Shown: one piece after another, positions 16,449 through 26,348 of the stretch
How positions within the stretch are numbered: the stretch's first letter is position 1
How the letters are laid out: each line of letters opens with the position of its first letter
Source of the DNA: JBCCIM01 sp965263205
Lineage (GTDB): Bacteria > Bacteroidota > Rhodothermia > Rhodothermales > JAHQVL01
Direction of reading: 5' to 3'
NCBI GenBank assembly: GCA_965263205.1
Contig: CBDHHF010000011.1
Location: 62,001 to 126,000, forward strand
Length of the DNA: 64,000 nucleotides
Program-made: the position numbers and the translations under genes
The notes under the pieces: generated by a model
The model's database searches: none
What the model saw: only the letters and a program-made list of their open reading frames with translations
Told to the model about the DNA's origin: nothing

Positions 16449-18257
16449 ATGGGCAGCCAGGAAAAAATAGGAGACATCCAACCCTATGCAGAATTGCATA
16501 AGGGGGCATTAACGACGGCCTTTAAGGGTTTTCAAAAGGCTAAAGATCGATTTGTACTGCTCAAGTTGTTGCATGTGCGACACGCACGCAACGAAAAAGT
16601 CCTGAAGCATTTCAAAGCAGAAGTGGAACGCGCCGGCCGGCTGCAGCACGACGGGATTACGAAGGTGTATGCAGCCGGTGAAGAGAAGGGTACAGTATAC
16701 CTCGCTGCTGAGTATGTAGATGGGATGACCCTGGCTTCGCTCATCAAAAAAGGGCCGTTACCTGCCAGCATTGCTGCCTATGTGCTCTCCGAAGTAGCCT
16801 CTGCACTTAAATTCGCGCACGAAAAGAAATATTTCCACCGCGATATTCAGCCGTCCAATATCCTCATTTCTAAAGAAGGCCAGGTCAAAATTACCGACTT
16901 CGGGTTGGGCGCTGTATTGCATGAGGCAACCGGCAAAGAACTTGAGGCCAAAGGGGAGGCAGCTTACTTTGCACCAGAATACCTCGTTGGCAAACAGCCG
17001 TCGGCTACAACGGATGTGTTTGCGCTTGGGGCTGTCTGTTTCGAAATGTTACTGGGCAAAGCAGCGTTCACAGGTGCGGATTCGGCAGAAAGGCTCGAAA
17101 ACGTACGTATACACGATCCTGTATCCTATCTGCAGGATGACGAGGACATGCCTTCACAGGTGCGGCGTATCTGCCAGCAGATGCTCAAGAAAAAGGCAGA
17201 GCAGCGGTATCAGGATTGTACGGTTTTGTTGGCTGATTTGAATGCCTATCGCAAAAGTCGCGGCGCCGGCGCTGTAGCAACTGCAATGGATATGAAAAGC
17301 TATCTGGAAGATCCGGAAGCTTTTGTTCGTCGGATGAAGGATAAACCCGTTACGCTGCGTACCCGCGAGGCACGGCCGAAAAATGAGGATCGGGAGCCAG
17401 TAGCGAAGCAAATCAAAGCCCCAACGGTGTCGCGGGAAGATCTGGTCAAGCGGACACGTATGATTGGGATAGCCGTTGCTGTCCTGTTTGTGTTTGGTGG
17501 CCTCAGTTTCGCCGGCTCTTTTTTCTTTAGCAAAGATGGTTCTTTTGGCGCGCGGAATAATCCGAACAACGGGGCAGCGGCTGCTTCCTCAGGGGGCACA
17601 GCCACCGCCGTTCGCAGGCGTGGTAAAAGTGGGAGCGGCACGCCGGTTCAAACCAATAGCACTTCGCAAGAATCGCCGGCATCAACCAGTAAAGCTGCAC
17701 AGCCTGTCAAAGAAGTCACAGTGCTCGGCGATGATCCCCTGGAAAAACTGATCGCACAGGCTGATAGTTTGCGAGGCCAGGGCGACCCAGATGCTTTGCC
17801 GGATACCGTCATATTGTCCACTGAAGAGGAGCGGGCCGGCAAAATGATCATTTCATCGACCCCAAAAACGGCTGTGTTTCTGGGAGCAGATTCGCTTGGC
17901 GTTACGCCGTTGGCCATGGTTGTGCCGGCTGGTACACATCGCATAGCACTAAAACATCCTGCTTTCCCTACGTTTGAAACGCTGGTAGACGTGGTGCCAG
18001 GAAGAGAAACCCCCTTTAAAGTGTCACTGTGGTCGCTGGTTGGTACGGTGCAGGTGACTACACAGCCAGGGGTTTCCATTGCAATTAACGGTGCGGTGCA
18101 GGGCCGTACACCACTTGAGGAGCCGTTGGTGCTCAAGCCAGGAGTTCACCGTATAACGCTTTCGCATCCGGCCTATGGGACCGTCGAGGAGCAATTTGAT
18201 GTGCAAGCCGGCGAAACCAAAACCCTGCGGTATGATCTGGCTGGTGCCGGCGAGTAA
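16449..18257 (+). CDS. membrane Ser/Thr protein kinase with C-terminal PEGA domains
   Basis: 602 residues from the ATG at 16449 (an in-frame ATG at 16404 would add 15 residues). Cytoplasmic kinase domain: Lys39 (FVLLK) as the ATP lysine, HRDIQPSN at 130-137, DFG at 150-152 and APE at about 175. The glycine-rich loop is poorly formed (ELHKGALTTAFKG), and Gln134 replaces the usual catalytic-loop Lys (HRDxKxxN), so activity may be reduced. A juxtamembrane region, a membrane helix at 338-360, a low-complexity Ser/Thr/Gly linker and two PEGA domains (GKMIISSTPKTAVFLGADSL and VQVTTQPGVSIAINGA) follow. PEGA domains usually bind surface or wall components, so this is a likely envelope sensor. Confidence 0.88.
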   Translation: MGSQEKIGDIQPYAELHKGALTTAFKGFQKAKDRFVLLKLLHVRHARNEKVLKHFKAEVERAGRLQHDGITKVYAAGEEKGTVYLAAEYVDGMTLASLIKKGPLPASIAAYVLSEVASALKFAHEKKYFHRDIQPSNILISKEGQVKITDFGLGAVLHEATGKELEAKGEAAYFAPEYLVGKQPSATTDVFALGAVCFEMLLGKAAFTGADSAERLENVRIHDPVSYLQDDEDMPSQVRRICQQMLKKKAEQRYQDCTVLLADLNAYRKSRGAGAVATAMDMKSYLEDPEAFVRRMKDKPVTLRTREARPKNEDREPVAKQIKAPTVSREDLVKRTRMIGIAVAVLFVFGGLSFAGSFFFSKDGSFGARNNPNNGAAAASSGGTATAVRRRGKSGSGTPVQTNSTSQESPASTSKAAQPVKEVTVLGDDPLEKLIAQADSLRGQGDPDALPDTVILSTEEERAGKMIISSTPKTAVFLGADSLGVTPLAMVVPAGTHRIALKHPAFPTFETLVDVVPGRETPFKVSLWSLVGTVQVTTQPGVSIAINGAVQGRTPLEEPLVLKPGVHRITLSHPAYGTVEEQFDVQAGETKTLRYDLAGAGE

Positions 18258-18299
18258 AGCATAGGAGATCTGTTAGAAATAAACTTGAGGAGATACAGT

Positions 18300-18330
18300 A
18301 GCCCGGAGGCCATCGCTTTCGGGCTTTTTA
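18300..18330 (+). terminator. Rho-independent terminator after the Ser/Thr kinase gene
   Basis: AGCCCG, a 14-base loop, CGGGCT then TTTTTA, 43 bp past the kinase stop and before the giant-protein gene. Confidence 0.65.
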
Positions 18331-18454
18331 TATGGGGAGATTTTCCAATATGAGGTAGTGACGGGTGCCGGATTCTTAAGCTGCACATCCTCATGTCGAT
18401 GCCACGGGTAGTCGTTTTGCACTTCTAAAACTAAAAACCAGCTAGCTAAACACG

Positions 18455-21400
18455 ATGAAACGTAATGCTACCTCTAGTATCATCAGGTGGTGTCTGCTTG
18501 TGTTAGCTTGTATGACCTTGGGAATAGGGACAGTACAGGCACAAAGCAACCTGATGTTTTCCTCAACTGCCGATTTCAGCGATGAAGTACGCGAGTTTGC
18601 GGAAAATGATGTGATTTACATAAAAGTGGAAGCATCGGATGTGGATTTTTCCAGCGTTCGATTCGCCCATTTTACGCTAACGCCACGTACCGAAGACAGC
18701 GAGTATGATGGCGAATTTATTAACAACTTTGACGGTACCTACACCGCTGAAATCCCAGTGGCTGACCTTGATTTGGTCGACTACCTTTGGAATTGGGATG
18801 CACTGATCGAAGACGATGCCGGCAACGCGTTTTCTACGCGCGTATTGCTTCGTATTGGTGATCCTGGTCAGTTCTCCGGGTTTGAAGTTCGGGCTGTTGT
18901 TGAATCTGTCGGCACAGATTTCTTTGTGCTCAAAGGCAACGAGTTTGTTGTTGATGACCAGACCGAGTTTTTCTTTCCCGACTTCCGGGATCCCAATGGT
19001 GATCCAGGATTTGCCCCACCACCAGACGCCGGCCCGCAGCCTGCAACGTTTGGCGACGTGCAAGAAGGCTTTAAGGTTCGCGTAAAAGTTGAGCCTGCAA
19101 ACGGTGTGTTGCATGCCAGCCGCGTTGAAATTTTTGGCCCACCGTATGTGCCTGGTGAAGTAAACCTGAGTGGCCGTGTACAAAGCATAGACCAGGAGTC
19201 AAGAAGCTTTGTTGTGCGTGATCGCCAGGTTTTTGTCAATGAATACACCCAGGTGGGCAATTCGCAGGAAACGGTAGGTGACCAGGAAATTCCTGCATGG
19301 CTCGTTGGCCGTCAGATCAGCATCTATGGTGAATTCCAGGAAGACGACTCAATTCTGGCGCATTTTGTACATGTTGCAGAAGGCGTTCGGGAGGAACTGG
19401 AAGTCCGTGGTGTTGTGGAGGAAGTTGAAGACAACAGCATTGTTGTGCAAGGCTTCCCATTTGTCGTGACGCCGGAAACGGTGGTTGAAGACTTTACACA
19501 GGATGGCCGGGACGACAAGGGCGAAGGTGGCGAAGACGGCACCAATGGCAAAACGGCAAGCCTCAACGATGTTGACCCTGGCCTTATTGTTCGCGTTTTT
19601 GGCGTGATCAATGCTGCCGGCAACCAGATTGCCGAGCGCATCTCAATCGAATCTGGCGTAGATAGTGGCATCCGCGTAAGTGGTGCTGTTGAAGCACTGA
19701 CCGAAGGCGGATTTAGCATCCGCGGCTGGTCGATCAACGTAACCGACTATACCCACCTGTTCAACGACACGTTTGAAGAGGTGCCTTTTGAGGAGTTGCC
19801 CGAAGGCCAGCTTGTGCTTGTTTTTGGTGATATCTACGAAGATGGTGTTGTAAAAGCACATCATATCGAATATCGCCGGCAAGAACGCGATGAATTTACC
19901 CTCTTTGGTCCAATTACCGCGCTGGAAGATGGCATGATCACCGTTTGGGATGTACCGTTTGCGGTTACCGATCAGTCGGTATTCGAAGCCGGCCCCGGCG
20001 AGTTTATTGCTTTTGAAGATCTGAGCCTCGGCCAGATTGTTGAAGTCATTGGCTTGCCCGACCCTTCAGGTGCCCTGTCGGTAGAGCGCGTATTTGTCCC
20101 GCAAGGTTTTGACGACGGTGTTCGTCTGAGCGGTGAAATGAGCAACCTCAGCGACGTTGGTTTCGACGTGCTGGGTAAAAACGTTGTGATCAAGCCCGAA
20201 ACGCAGTTCCGTGATCGTAACTATCAGCCGCTCGATTTTGCAGCATTTACGGATGGATCAGCTGTTCAGGTGTTTGGCCACTTTACTCCCGAAGGCGATG
20301 TTTTTGCCTACGAGGTTATGCTGACTGGCGCAGACCGCGAAGAGATTGAACTCTGGGGCGTGATCGATGCAGTAAACGGTGACATTGTTACGGTTGGCGG
20401 CGTCGATTTCTACGTCGGCCAAAACTCTACTGTCTTTTTCGAAGACGAAAACGGTGGCATGGAAGGCTCACCTGCTGACCTTGTAGCCGGAGACGTTGTC
20501 TCTATCGTTGGTGTCCTTGACGAGCAGGGTACTGCGTTTATCGAGTGGGTCTATGTGCCTCGCCAGGCTGGCGATCAGGTTCGAATCACCGGTGAAGTAA
20601 CAGGCGCTTCAGCCTCTGGCATGGTGCTTTGGGGACAGGAAGTGATGTTTACTGAGTTCACGCAGTTCTTCTCAGCTGACTATACGCCCGTAGGGCCTGA
20701 AGCTGTAATGGATGGCTTGAATGTAGACGTCTTTGGGCAGTACGACGAGTTTGGTGTCATTCAGGCGGAAGTAGTTGAATTCCGCGGTGCAAACCTGGAA
20801 GAACTCTCACTGACGGGTCGCATCGAGTTCTTTGATGGCTTCTCCGTTGTTGTAGGCGGTACGTCGTTCCGTGTTACGGATGGTACCCAGGTATTCGACA
20901 ACAATGGCGAAGTGGGACCAGGCGGTACAGACGCACCCGGTAAGTACTCCGGTACGCCATTGCGCGAAGGTCCTGGCAAGTTTGCCGGCACTGCGTCCGG
21001 ACTTGATGACCTCGAAGAAGGTCTCCGTGTTGAGGTATTTGGCGCATTAAATCCAGAAGGTGAGTACGTTGCCAATGTGATCCATATCAACGATGAAGGT
21101 GATCGCATTCGTATCAGTGGCTCGTTGGAGGGGCTGGAAGACACCAGTCTGTTCTTGCAAGGCCGCGTTGTGCTTGTAGGACCAGAGACCTTCGTACAGA
21201 ACGAGAATTTCGAGCCAGTTGCACTGGAAACCCTCGTTGATGGCCAGTACATCGAAGTGTACGGTGAAGTCTTGCCTGATGGCAGCGTCGAGGCACACAA
21301 CATCGAGATTCGGCCTGGTAGCGGCGAGCAGATTGAATTCTGGGGCGACATTGAGTCGATTCAGGGTGAGCTTGTTGTTATCCTCGGTACCGCGTTTGTC

Positions 21401-24400
21401 ACAAGCGAATTCACGTTTGTAAACAATGACAAAGGCGAGCCTATCACAGTTGCTGATCTTGCACCAGGCATGGAAGTCAATATCCGCGGTGAGCGCGGTG
21501 ACGACGGTGTTGTGGTAGCAACGGACATTTTTGTACCGGGTAATAACATCTGGGCATGGATGAACGGCGAAGTGGAGTTTGTGGGTACGGAAGATCTGCA
21601 GGTTCAGGGGCGCACCATTGTTACTGGACCGGAGACCAGCTTCTTCGATCCAACGTATGCGCTGATTACCCTCGCTGATATTCAGGCCGGCCAATCGGTC
21701 TTCGTTTCCGGCGAACTGGGTGCTGACGGTGTACTGCAGGCTTACTCAGTCGAAGTGCGTGGTACAGAGTTCAGTGAACTCCAGGTGTTTGGCCCTGTAG
21801 GTAGCATTCAAGGCGACCTGCTTGAAATCAATGGCCGCTCTTATATCCTCACCGAGGATACGTACATTTCGGGTCCTGATGGATTTGAAGTACCTGTCGA
21901 AGAGGTCGCACCTGGACAGTTTGTGAGCGTCATTGCTATCCCGGATGGCAATGGTGGCGTTGTTGTCGCCAAGGTTTATCTCGAAGAAAGCCAGAACGAT
22001 AATAACCTACGGATGCGCGGTGCCATCCAGGAACTCACAGCAGACGGCCTGATGATTCAGGGACGGTTTGTTGCCCTGGGCGAGGAGACCATGATTGTGG
22101 GCGAAGGCTACGAGCCTGTGCTGTTTGAATCACTCGAAGTAGGTCAGGTTGTGACCGTCTTTGGTGGATTTGATGAGGCTGGGAACGTACTCGCGTACAA
22201 AATTGAGTCGCTCAAAGAGCAGTTGGAAGAAATCGAATTCCGCGGTGTAATCACCGAAGTGAACGGCGAACTCTTCATCATTCGCAATACGGAGTTCCTG
22301 GTCGATGTTGATTCTTACTTCGAGGACAACAATGGCTTCCCGGTCGACTTTATGACCCTTGCACCAGGTACCATCGTCAGTGTTGTCGGTACGCCGGCTG
22401 CACCGGGTGCCTTCTACATCGTGCGGATGCACGTTGGTGCAGGTGATGGTGACCGTCACGTGAACATCAGCGGTCAGATTGCCGGCCTCGACCTGGCAAA
22501 TGGCTTCCTGGAAGTACAGGGCCGCGTGGTACGCGTTGAAGACTTCGTAGAAGTCGTTGGTGCTAACTTCGACTTTATCCCGTTTTCTGATCTAGAAGAT
22601 GGTATGAGTATCCGCGTTTTCGGTAAGTATGAAGAAGACGGTTCCGTCCATGCATACCGCATCGAAGTACGCAGCGGCGAAGGCTTTGAAGTTGAATTCC
22701 GCGGACGTATCGAAGCCCTGGATGGGGAAGAGATCGTTGTCCGTGGTCTGCCATTCGAAGTAACCCAGAATACCTGGATCGACGACGGGCAGGGTATACC
22801 GCTATCACTCAATGATCTGACCGCTGGCCAGATTGTCAACATCGTTGGTGCGCCAACAGAAGGTGACTTGCATCGCGCCCTTCGGATTCACGTTTCAACT
22901 GGCAATGAAGATCGCAGCATTCGCGTTTCTGGCCGCCTGGTTGATGTGGATGGCGATCGTCGCGTGCTCGTTGTACGTAACCACGTAATTGCCATCAATC
23001 CGGAAGCGGAAATTGTGGGTGATACGTATGAGCGTATTGCGTTTGAAGCCCTGGCTGCTGGCCGGCAGGTTTCTATCTGGGGATGGCTCAACGCCAGGAA
23101 TGAGATCGAAGGATTTCGTGTTGAACTCCGCTTGCCAAACAAAGAAGACTTCCAGATTGTTGGTGTACTTACCGACATCGAAGACCGTTTTGTTTACGTA
23201 AACGGCGTCAAATTCCTCGTCCCGCTGGAAGCCTTTATCGGCGCGCCTGATATTGGTCGCCTGGCGTTCGATCGCCTTTTCCCTGGCCTCGTGGTTAATG
23301 TAGAAGGTGACACCGGAGAACTGGGTGGACTGATCGCTGAAAAAGTACAGATCTTTGGTCTGGACGATCGCGAGTCCATCGAGGTCATCGGTTCACTGAG
23401 CAACCTCGGTGATGGCCAGTTTGATGTGGGCACGCTGGGCATGAGCTACGACGAAAAAACCTTCTTGCTCGATGGCAACGACCAGCGCATTGGTGCTGCA
23501 GCCTTGCAGGATGGCTTTAACGTTTCCGCATTCGCCTTTGGCGATGGTGATGATCTGGATGTGCGTTTCATGCGCGTATTCGACATCGTACGCGATGAAC
23601 GTTCCGTTCTGGGTCGTGTTGTGGCACTTGGCAACAATTCATTCTCGATTCGTGAATTGACCTTCGAAGTCAACGACGAAACCGTCTTCCTCGACCCACT
23701 TGGCGATCCTATGACGTTCGATGATGTGGTAGAGCGGATGCGTGTTGAGGTGAAAGCTGTTGCAGAGGGCACAAGCCTGATTGCACGTGAAGTGCAGGCA
23801 AAGCCTCGTGATCGTAAGCTCACGGGTACGGTTACAGACATTCAGGGTGATTACCTGGTTGTTGCCGGCCTGACCATCACCATCGATCCGATGACGGTCT
23901 TCCTGAATGGTGACGAAGAAGCGATCAATCAGACCGATATCGTGGCAGGACAAACCGTTAATCTGACGGTGACACTTGGTCCGGGTGGTCAGCCACTCGC
24001 GACTGAAATCCGGCTCTTGCCGCGTATCGAAGACGAAGTGGTACTCAACGGTACCGTTGAAGCAGTTGTGGATGATTTGATCGTTGTCCTGGGACGTCGA
24101 TTCCAGGTTATTCCGAACACGCTTCTGGTTGATGAAAACGACAACCCAACGGACATACAGGCCTACAGTGTCGGCGATGCCGTGCGTATTCGCGCCTTGT
24201 TGCTGGCCGGCGATAACCTCGTCGCCCTGCGCGTCCGTAAGCTCGATGCCGCTGCTACCGACATCAAGGTTGAAGGCCCGATTGTATCGGTGAGCGCTTC
24301 AACACTTGAGGTGATGGGTATCTTCTTCTTCATCAATGAAACGTCGCAATTCTACGACCTCAACCGTAATGAAGTAACGGTCAACGAGTTTGCAGAAGGT

Positions 24401-25060
24401 CAGACTGTTTCTGTAATTGGTGAAGGACAGGCCAATGGTACCGTGGTTGTTACCCGTGTGCAGGTACAGAACGTATCCCTTGCATCTGGTGAAACAACGG
24501 GCATTGTTGATGGCGAATTCAGCATGTTCGGCAACGATTACTCTGTCGATGAAAACACCATGGTACTTGGTGAGAACAACGTACAGCTTGATCTCGAAGA
24601 TATCGAAGCTGGTCAGTTCCTCGAGGTACGTGGGGTTGGAGAAGTTGAAGGTGGTGTTGCCGGTAAAACGGGCGCAGCTATCCTCGCATCGAAAATCAAA
24701 ATCATCGACGCAGAAGGATCAGGTGAATATGAACTCGAAGTCGAACCAGAAGGAACGGCTACCGAAGATGAGTCCATTCCGGAAGACTATGCGCTCTTCC
24801 AGAACTACCCGAACCCGTTCAACCCAATCACAACCATCCGTTTCTCCTTACCGGTGAATGCGGACGTTACGCTGAAAATCTTCGACGTAACAGGTCGTGA
24901 AATTCAGACCATCGTTTCTAGCACGATGACTGCAGGAACGCACGAAGTCCAGTGGAATGGACGCAACAGTGCAGGTCTGCGTGTGGCTTCAGGTGTCTAC
25001 CTGTACAGGTTGGAAGCCGGCCGCAATGTAATGACAAAACGGATGGTTCTGCTGAAATAA
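18455..25060 (+). CDS. giant T9SS-type protein of ~25 DUF5666-like repeats
   Basis: 2201 residues. Signal peptide (about 1-30, ending VQAQ), then an N-terminal beta domain (31-140), then about 25 copies of a 70-90 residue unit of the form GxVxx(I/L)...VxGxxFxVxxxT...L..GxxVxVxGxxxxxGxxxAxx(I/V). This matches my knowledge of DUF5666, a small beta domain usually found in short tandem runs. Units appear to alternate between two subtypes (one opening EEIEFRG/EELSLTG, the next opening GIRVSG/DRIRISG), so the true period may be a pair. The C-terminal ~90 residues (PEDYALFQNYPNPFNPITTI start, FDVTGREI, ending MTKRMVLLK) form a FlgD/T9SS-type sorting domain. It is therefore probably secreted and attached to the surface. 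No catalytic motif; a filamentous or adhesive role is inference. Confidence 0.85.
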   Translation: MKRNATSSIIRWCLLVLACMTLGIGTVQAQSNLMFSSTADFSDEVREFAENDVIYIKVEASDVDFSSVRFAHFTLTPRTEDSEYDGEFINNFDGTYTAEIPVADLDLVDYLWNWDALIEDDAGNAFSTRVLLRIGDPGQFSGFEVRAVVESVGTDFFVLKGNEFVVDDQTEFFFPDFRDPNGDPGFAPPPDAGPQPATFGDVQEGFKVRVKVEPANGVLHASRVEIFGPPYVPGEVNLSGRVQSIDQESRSFVVRDRQVFVNEYTQVGNSQETVGDQEIPAWLVGRQISIYGEFQEDDSILAHFVHVAEGVREELEVRGVVEEVEDNSIVVQGFPFVVTPETVVEDFTQDGRDDKGEGGEDGTNGKTASLNDVDPGLIVRVFGVINAAGNQIAERISIESGVDSGIRVSGAVEALTEGGFSIRGWSINVTDYTHLFNDTFEEVPFEELPEGQLVLVFGDIYEDGVVKAHHIEYRRQERDEFTLFGPITALEDGMITVWDVPFAVTDQSVFEAGPGEFIAFEDLSLGQIVEVIGLPDPSGALSVERVFVPQGFDDGVRLSGEMSNLSDVGFDVLGKNVVIKPETQFRDRNYQPLDFAAFTDGSAVQVFGHFTPEGDVFAYEVMLTGADREEIELWGVIDAVNGDIVTVGGVDFYVGQNSTVFFEDENGGMEGSPADLVAGDVVSIVGVLDEQGTAFIEWVYVPRQAGDQVRITGEVTGASASGMVLWGQEVMFTEFTQFFSADYTPVGPEAVMDGLNVDVFGQYDEFGVIQAEVVEFRGANLEELSLTGRIEFFDGFSVVVGGTSFRVTDGTQVFDNNGEVGPGGTDAPGKYSGTPLREGPGKFAGTASGLDDLEEGLRVEVFGALNPEGEYVANVIHINDEGDRIRISGSLEGLEDTSLFLQGRVVLVGPETFVQNENFEPVALETLVDGQYIEVYGEVLPDGSVEAHNIEIRPGSGEQIEFWGDIESIQGELVVILGTAFVTSEFTFVNNDKGEPITVADLAPGMEVNIRGERGDDGVVVATDIFVPGNNIWAWMNGEVEFVGTEDLQVQGRTIVTGPETSFFDPTYALITLADIQAGQSVFVSGELGADGVLQAYSVEVRGTEFSELQVFGPVGSIQGDLLEINGRSYILTEDTYISGPDGFEVPVEEVAPGQFVSVIAIPDGNGGVVVAKVYLEESQNDNNLRMRGAIQELTADGLMIQGRFVALGEETMIVGEGYEPVLFESLEVGQVVTVFGGFDEAGNVLAYKIESLKEQLEEIEFRGVITEVNGELFIIRNTEFLVDVDSYFEDNNGFPVDFMTLAPGTIVSVVGTPAAPGAFYIVRMHVGAGDGDRHVNISGQIAGLDLANGFLEVQGRVVRVEDFVEVVGANFDFIPFSDLEDGMSIRVFGKYEEDGSVHAYRIEVRSGEGFEVEFRGRIEALDGEEIVVRGLPFEVTQNTWIDDGQGIPLSLNDLTAGQIVNIVGAPTEGDLHRALRIHVSTGNEDRSIRVSGRLVDVDGDRRVLVVRNHVIAINPEAEIVGDTYERIAFEALAAGRQVSIWGWLNARNEIEGFRVELRLPNKEDFQIVGVLTDIEDRFVYVNGVKFLVPLEAFIGAPDIGRLAFDRLFPGLVVNVEGDTGELGGLIAEKVQIFGLDDRESIEVIGSLSNLGDGQFDVGTLGMSYDEKTFLLDGNDQRIGAAALQDGFNVSAFAFGDGDDLDVRFMRVFDIVRDERSVLGRVVALGNNSFSIRELTFEVNDETVFLDPLGDPMTFDDVVERMRVEVKAVAEGTSLIAREVQAKPRDRKLTGTVTDIQGDYLVVAGLTITIDPMTVFLNGDEEAINQTDIVAGQTVNLTVTLGPGGQPLATEIRLLPRIEDEVVLNGTVEAVVDDLIVVLGRRFQVIPNTLLVDENDNPTDIQAYSVGDAVRIRALLLAGDNLVALRVRKLDAAATDIKVEGPIVSVSASTLEVMGIFFFINETSQFYDLNRNEVTVNEFAEGQTVSVIGEGQANGTVVVTRVQVQNVSLASGETTGIVDGEFSMFGNDYSVDENTMVLGENNVQLDLEDIEAGQFLEVRGVGEVEGGVAGKTGAAILASKIKIIDAEGSGEYELEVEPEGTATEDESIPEDYALFQNYPNPFNPITTIRFSLPVNADVTLKIFDVTGREIQTIVSSTMTAGTHEVQWNGRNSAGLRVASGVYLYRLEAGRNVMTKRMVLLK

Positions 25061-25081
25061 GCAAATACATCTCGCTTGTAC

Positions 25082-25120
25082 GCCGGCTGCGCTCGATGAG
25101 GGCGCAGCCGGCTTTTTTTA
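25082..25120 (+). terminator. strong Rho-independent terminator
   Basis: An 11-bp perfect stem (GCCGGCTGCGC / GCGCAGCCGGC) with a 9-base loop, followed by seven T. It lies 22 bp after the giant gene's stop. Confidence 0.92.
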
Positions 25121-25204
25121 TATCCGCTGCGGGAGATCATTGCGCGTTTGCTTCTATTTGTCTGTACAGTTTGTAGATTGTCCCGCAGGAAGTCACCCAG
25201 TCAC

Positions 25205-25813
25205 ATGTTATCTATGTATAGAACATCCTGTATGCTGTCGGTCAAGGTCTCGCTGGGCATGGCCGTGCTGGTTGTTGCTCTGTTGAGTGCCGGCTGTGGC
25301 TCCACCAGGCAAATCGAAACAGCATCACCACGTCCCGTGAATCAGCCCGGTCTTTCAGGGACACCCGTGTCGGGCATGAGCTTGCTCACCATCGACGTAG
25401 AAACAGGTGAAACCAGGCTGCCCGAGGAAGTACAGGCCCTCAGGTTTCGCATCGACGAAGTCCGGCTGCATACCGACGAGGGCGAATGGATTACTTATCC
25501 CGCTGAATTAAACAGTTTCGAGATTTTACCCGATCGGTATGTGGGGAAAATGATTTTGTCGACGCGGGTTGAGCCGCTGCTATACGATTCGTTGGCGCTT
25601 AGAATTAGCGATGCGTTTGTGCTTTTTGGTGAGAATGCCGGCGGCCCATTAACCTTGCCCAAAGACCGTCCATTCGAGGTGGCTGTAAAGATACAACCGG
25701 AAGTGGGGGAGGTAACCCAGGTGAGTCTTGCGATAGAGCCCGGGGCGTCATTGTATAAAGACGACGCCTGCAAGTGGTACTTCGTACCCTTCTGGCGGGT
25801 GAATTTGGAGTGA
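25205..25813 (+). CDS. exported lipoprotein, DUF4382-like
   Basis: From the ATG at 25205, 202 residues; ATG 25232 is an equally good start, and an upstream ATG at 25148 adds an implausible Cys/Arg-rich leader. Lipobox LLSAGC. The mature part is predicted all-beta, with ALRFRIDEVRLHTDEGEWIT and LSTRVEPLLYDSLALRISD, resembling DUF4382 proteins (exported, function unknown). The assignment is from pattern memory and tentative. Confidence 0.7.
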   Translation: MLSMYRTSCMLSVKVSLGMAVLVVALLSAGCGSTRQIETASPRPVNQPGLSGTPVSGMSLLTIDVETGETRLPEEVQALRFRIDEVRLHTDEGEWITYPAELNSFEILPDRYVGKMILSTRVEPLLYDSLALRISDAFVLFGENAGGPLTLPKDRPFEVAVKIQPEVGEVTQVSLAIEPGASLYKDDACKWYFVPFWRVNLE

Positions 25814-25911
25814 GGCGTTAAGAGCGAGGCGTTTGTGGGCGTGGGCTCACATCAATCGAATACGTCGCTAGCTGTGAAAATCTAACGATACAAATCCAGT
25901 AGGACGCCGGC

Positions 25912-26208
25912 TTAGAAAATGGGCGATTCGTTGACTGCTTCTACACGTGCAATCTGCGGGACGGCTTTTTTGAGCGTCTGCTCGATGCCGGCGCGGAGTG
26001 TCATGGTGCTCATCGGACAAGAGCCACAAGCGCCCAGCAGTTCGAGTTCAACAACCATGTCAGGCGTAATGTCGACAAGCCGAACAGAGCCGCCATCTGC
26101 ATTCAGATAGGGTTTGATGGTATCAAGGGCATCTTCGATCTGCTGGCGAAGCTCCGGGTCGGCGCCTGGATTGTACGTATCTTCAGCAGGTGTCTGATCG
26201 GTAGCCAT
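25912..26208 (-). CDS. NifU C-terminal-domain (Nfu) iron-sulfur carrier
   Basis: 98 residues, a stand-alone Nfu domain: DALDTIKPYLNADGGSVRLV, then the cluster ligands Cys61 and Cys64 (GACGSCPMSTMTL). Two such chains bind one 4Fe-4S cluster and deliver it to apo-enzymes. The lipoyl synthase encoded at 39361 is a typical client; that pairing is inference. Single-gene unit, transcribed toward the DUF4382-like gene. Confidence 0.9.
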   Translation of the reverse strand: MATDQTPAEDTYNPGADPELRQQIEDALDTIKPYLNADGGSVRLVDITPDMVVELELLGACGSCPMSTMTLRAGIEQTLKKAVPQIARVEAVNESPIF

Positions 26209-26348
26209 ACGATTTGGACGTGATAATGATCACAAAGTGAACGACAGTTGTAGGTATAACGACCACTGTCGAGAAAAGATCGTCCGTAAGATACGAACTT
26301 TCGTTCACAATTCTATTTTGTCATTTCCGTTGCGAGTGCGGCGTTGCT

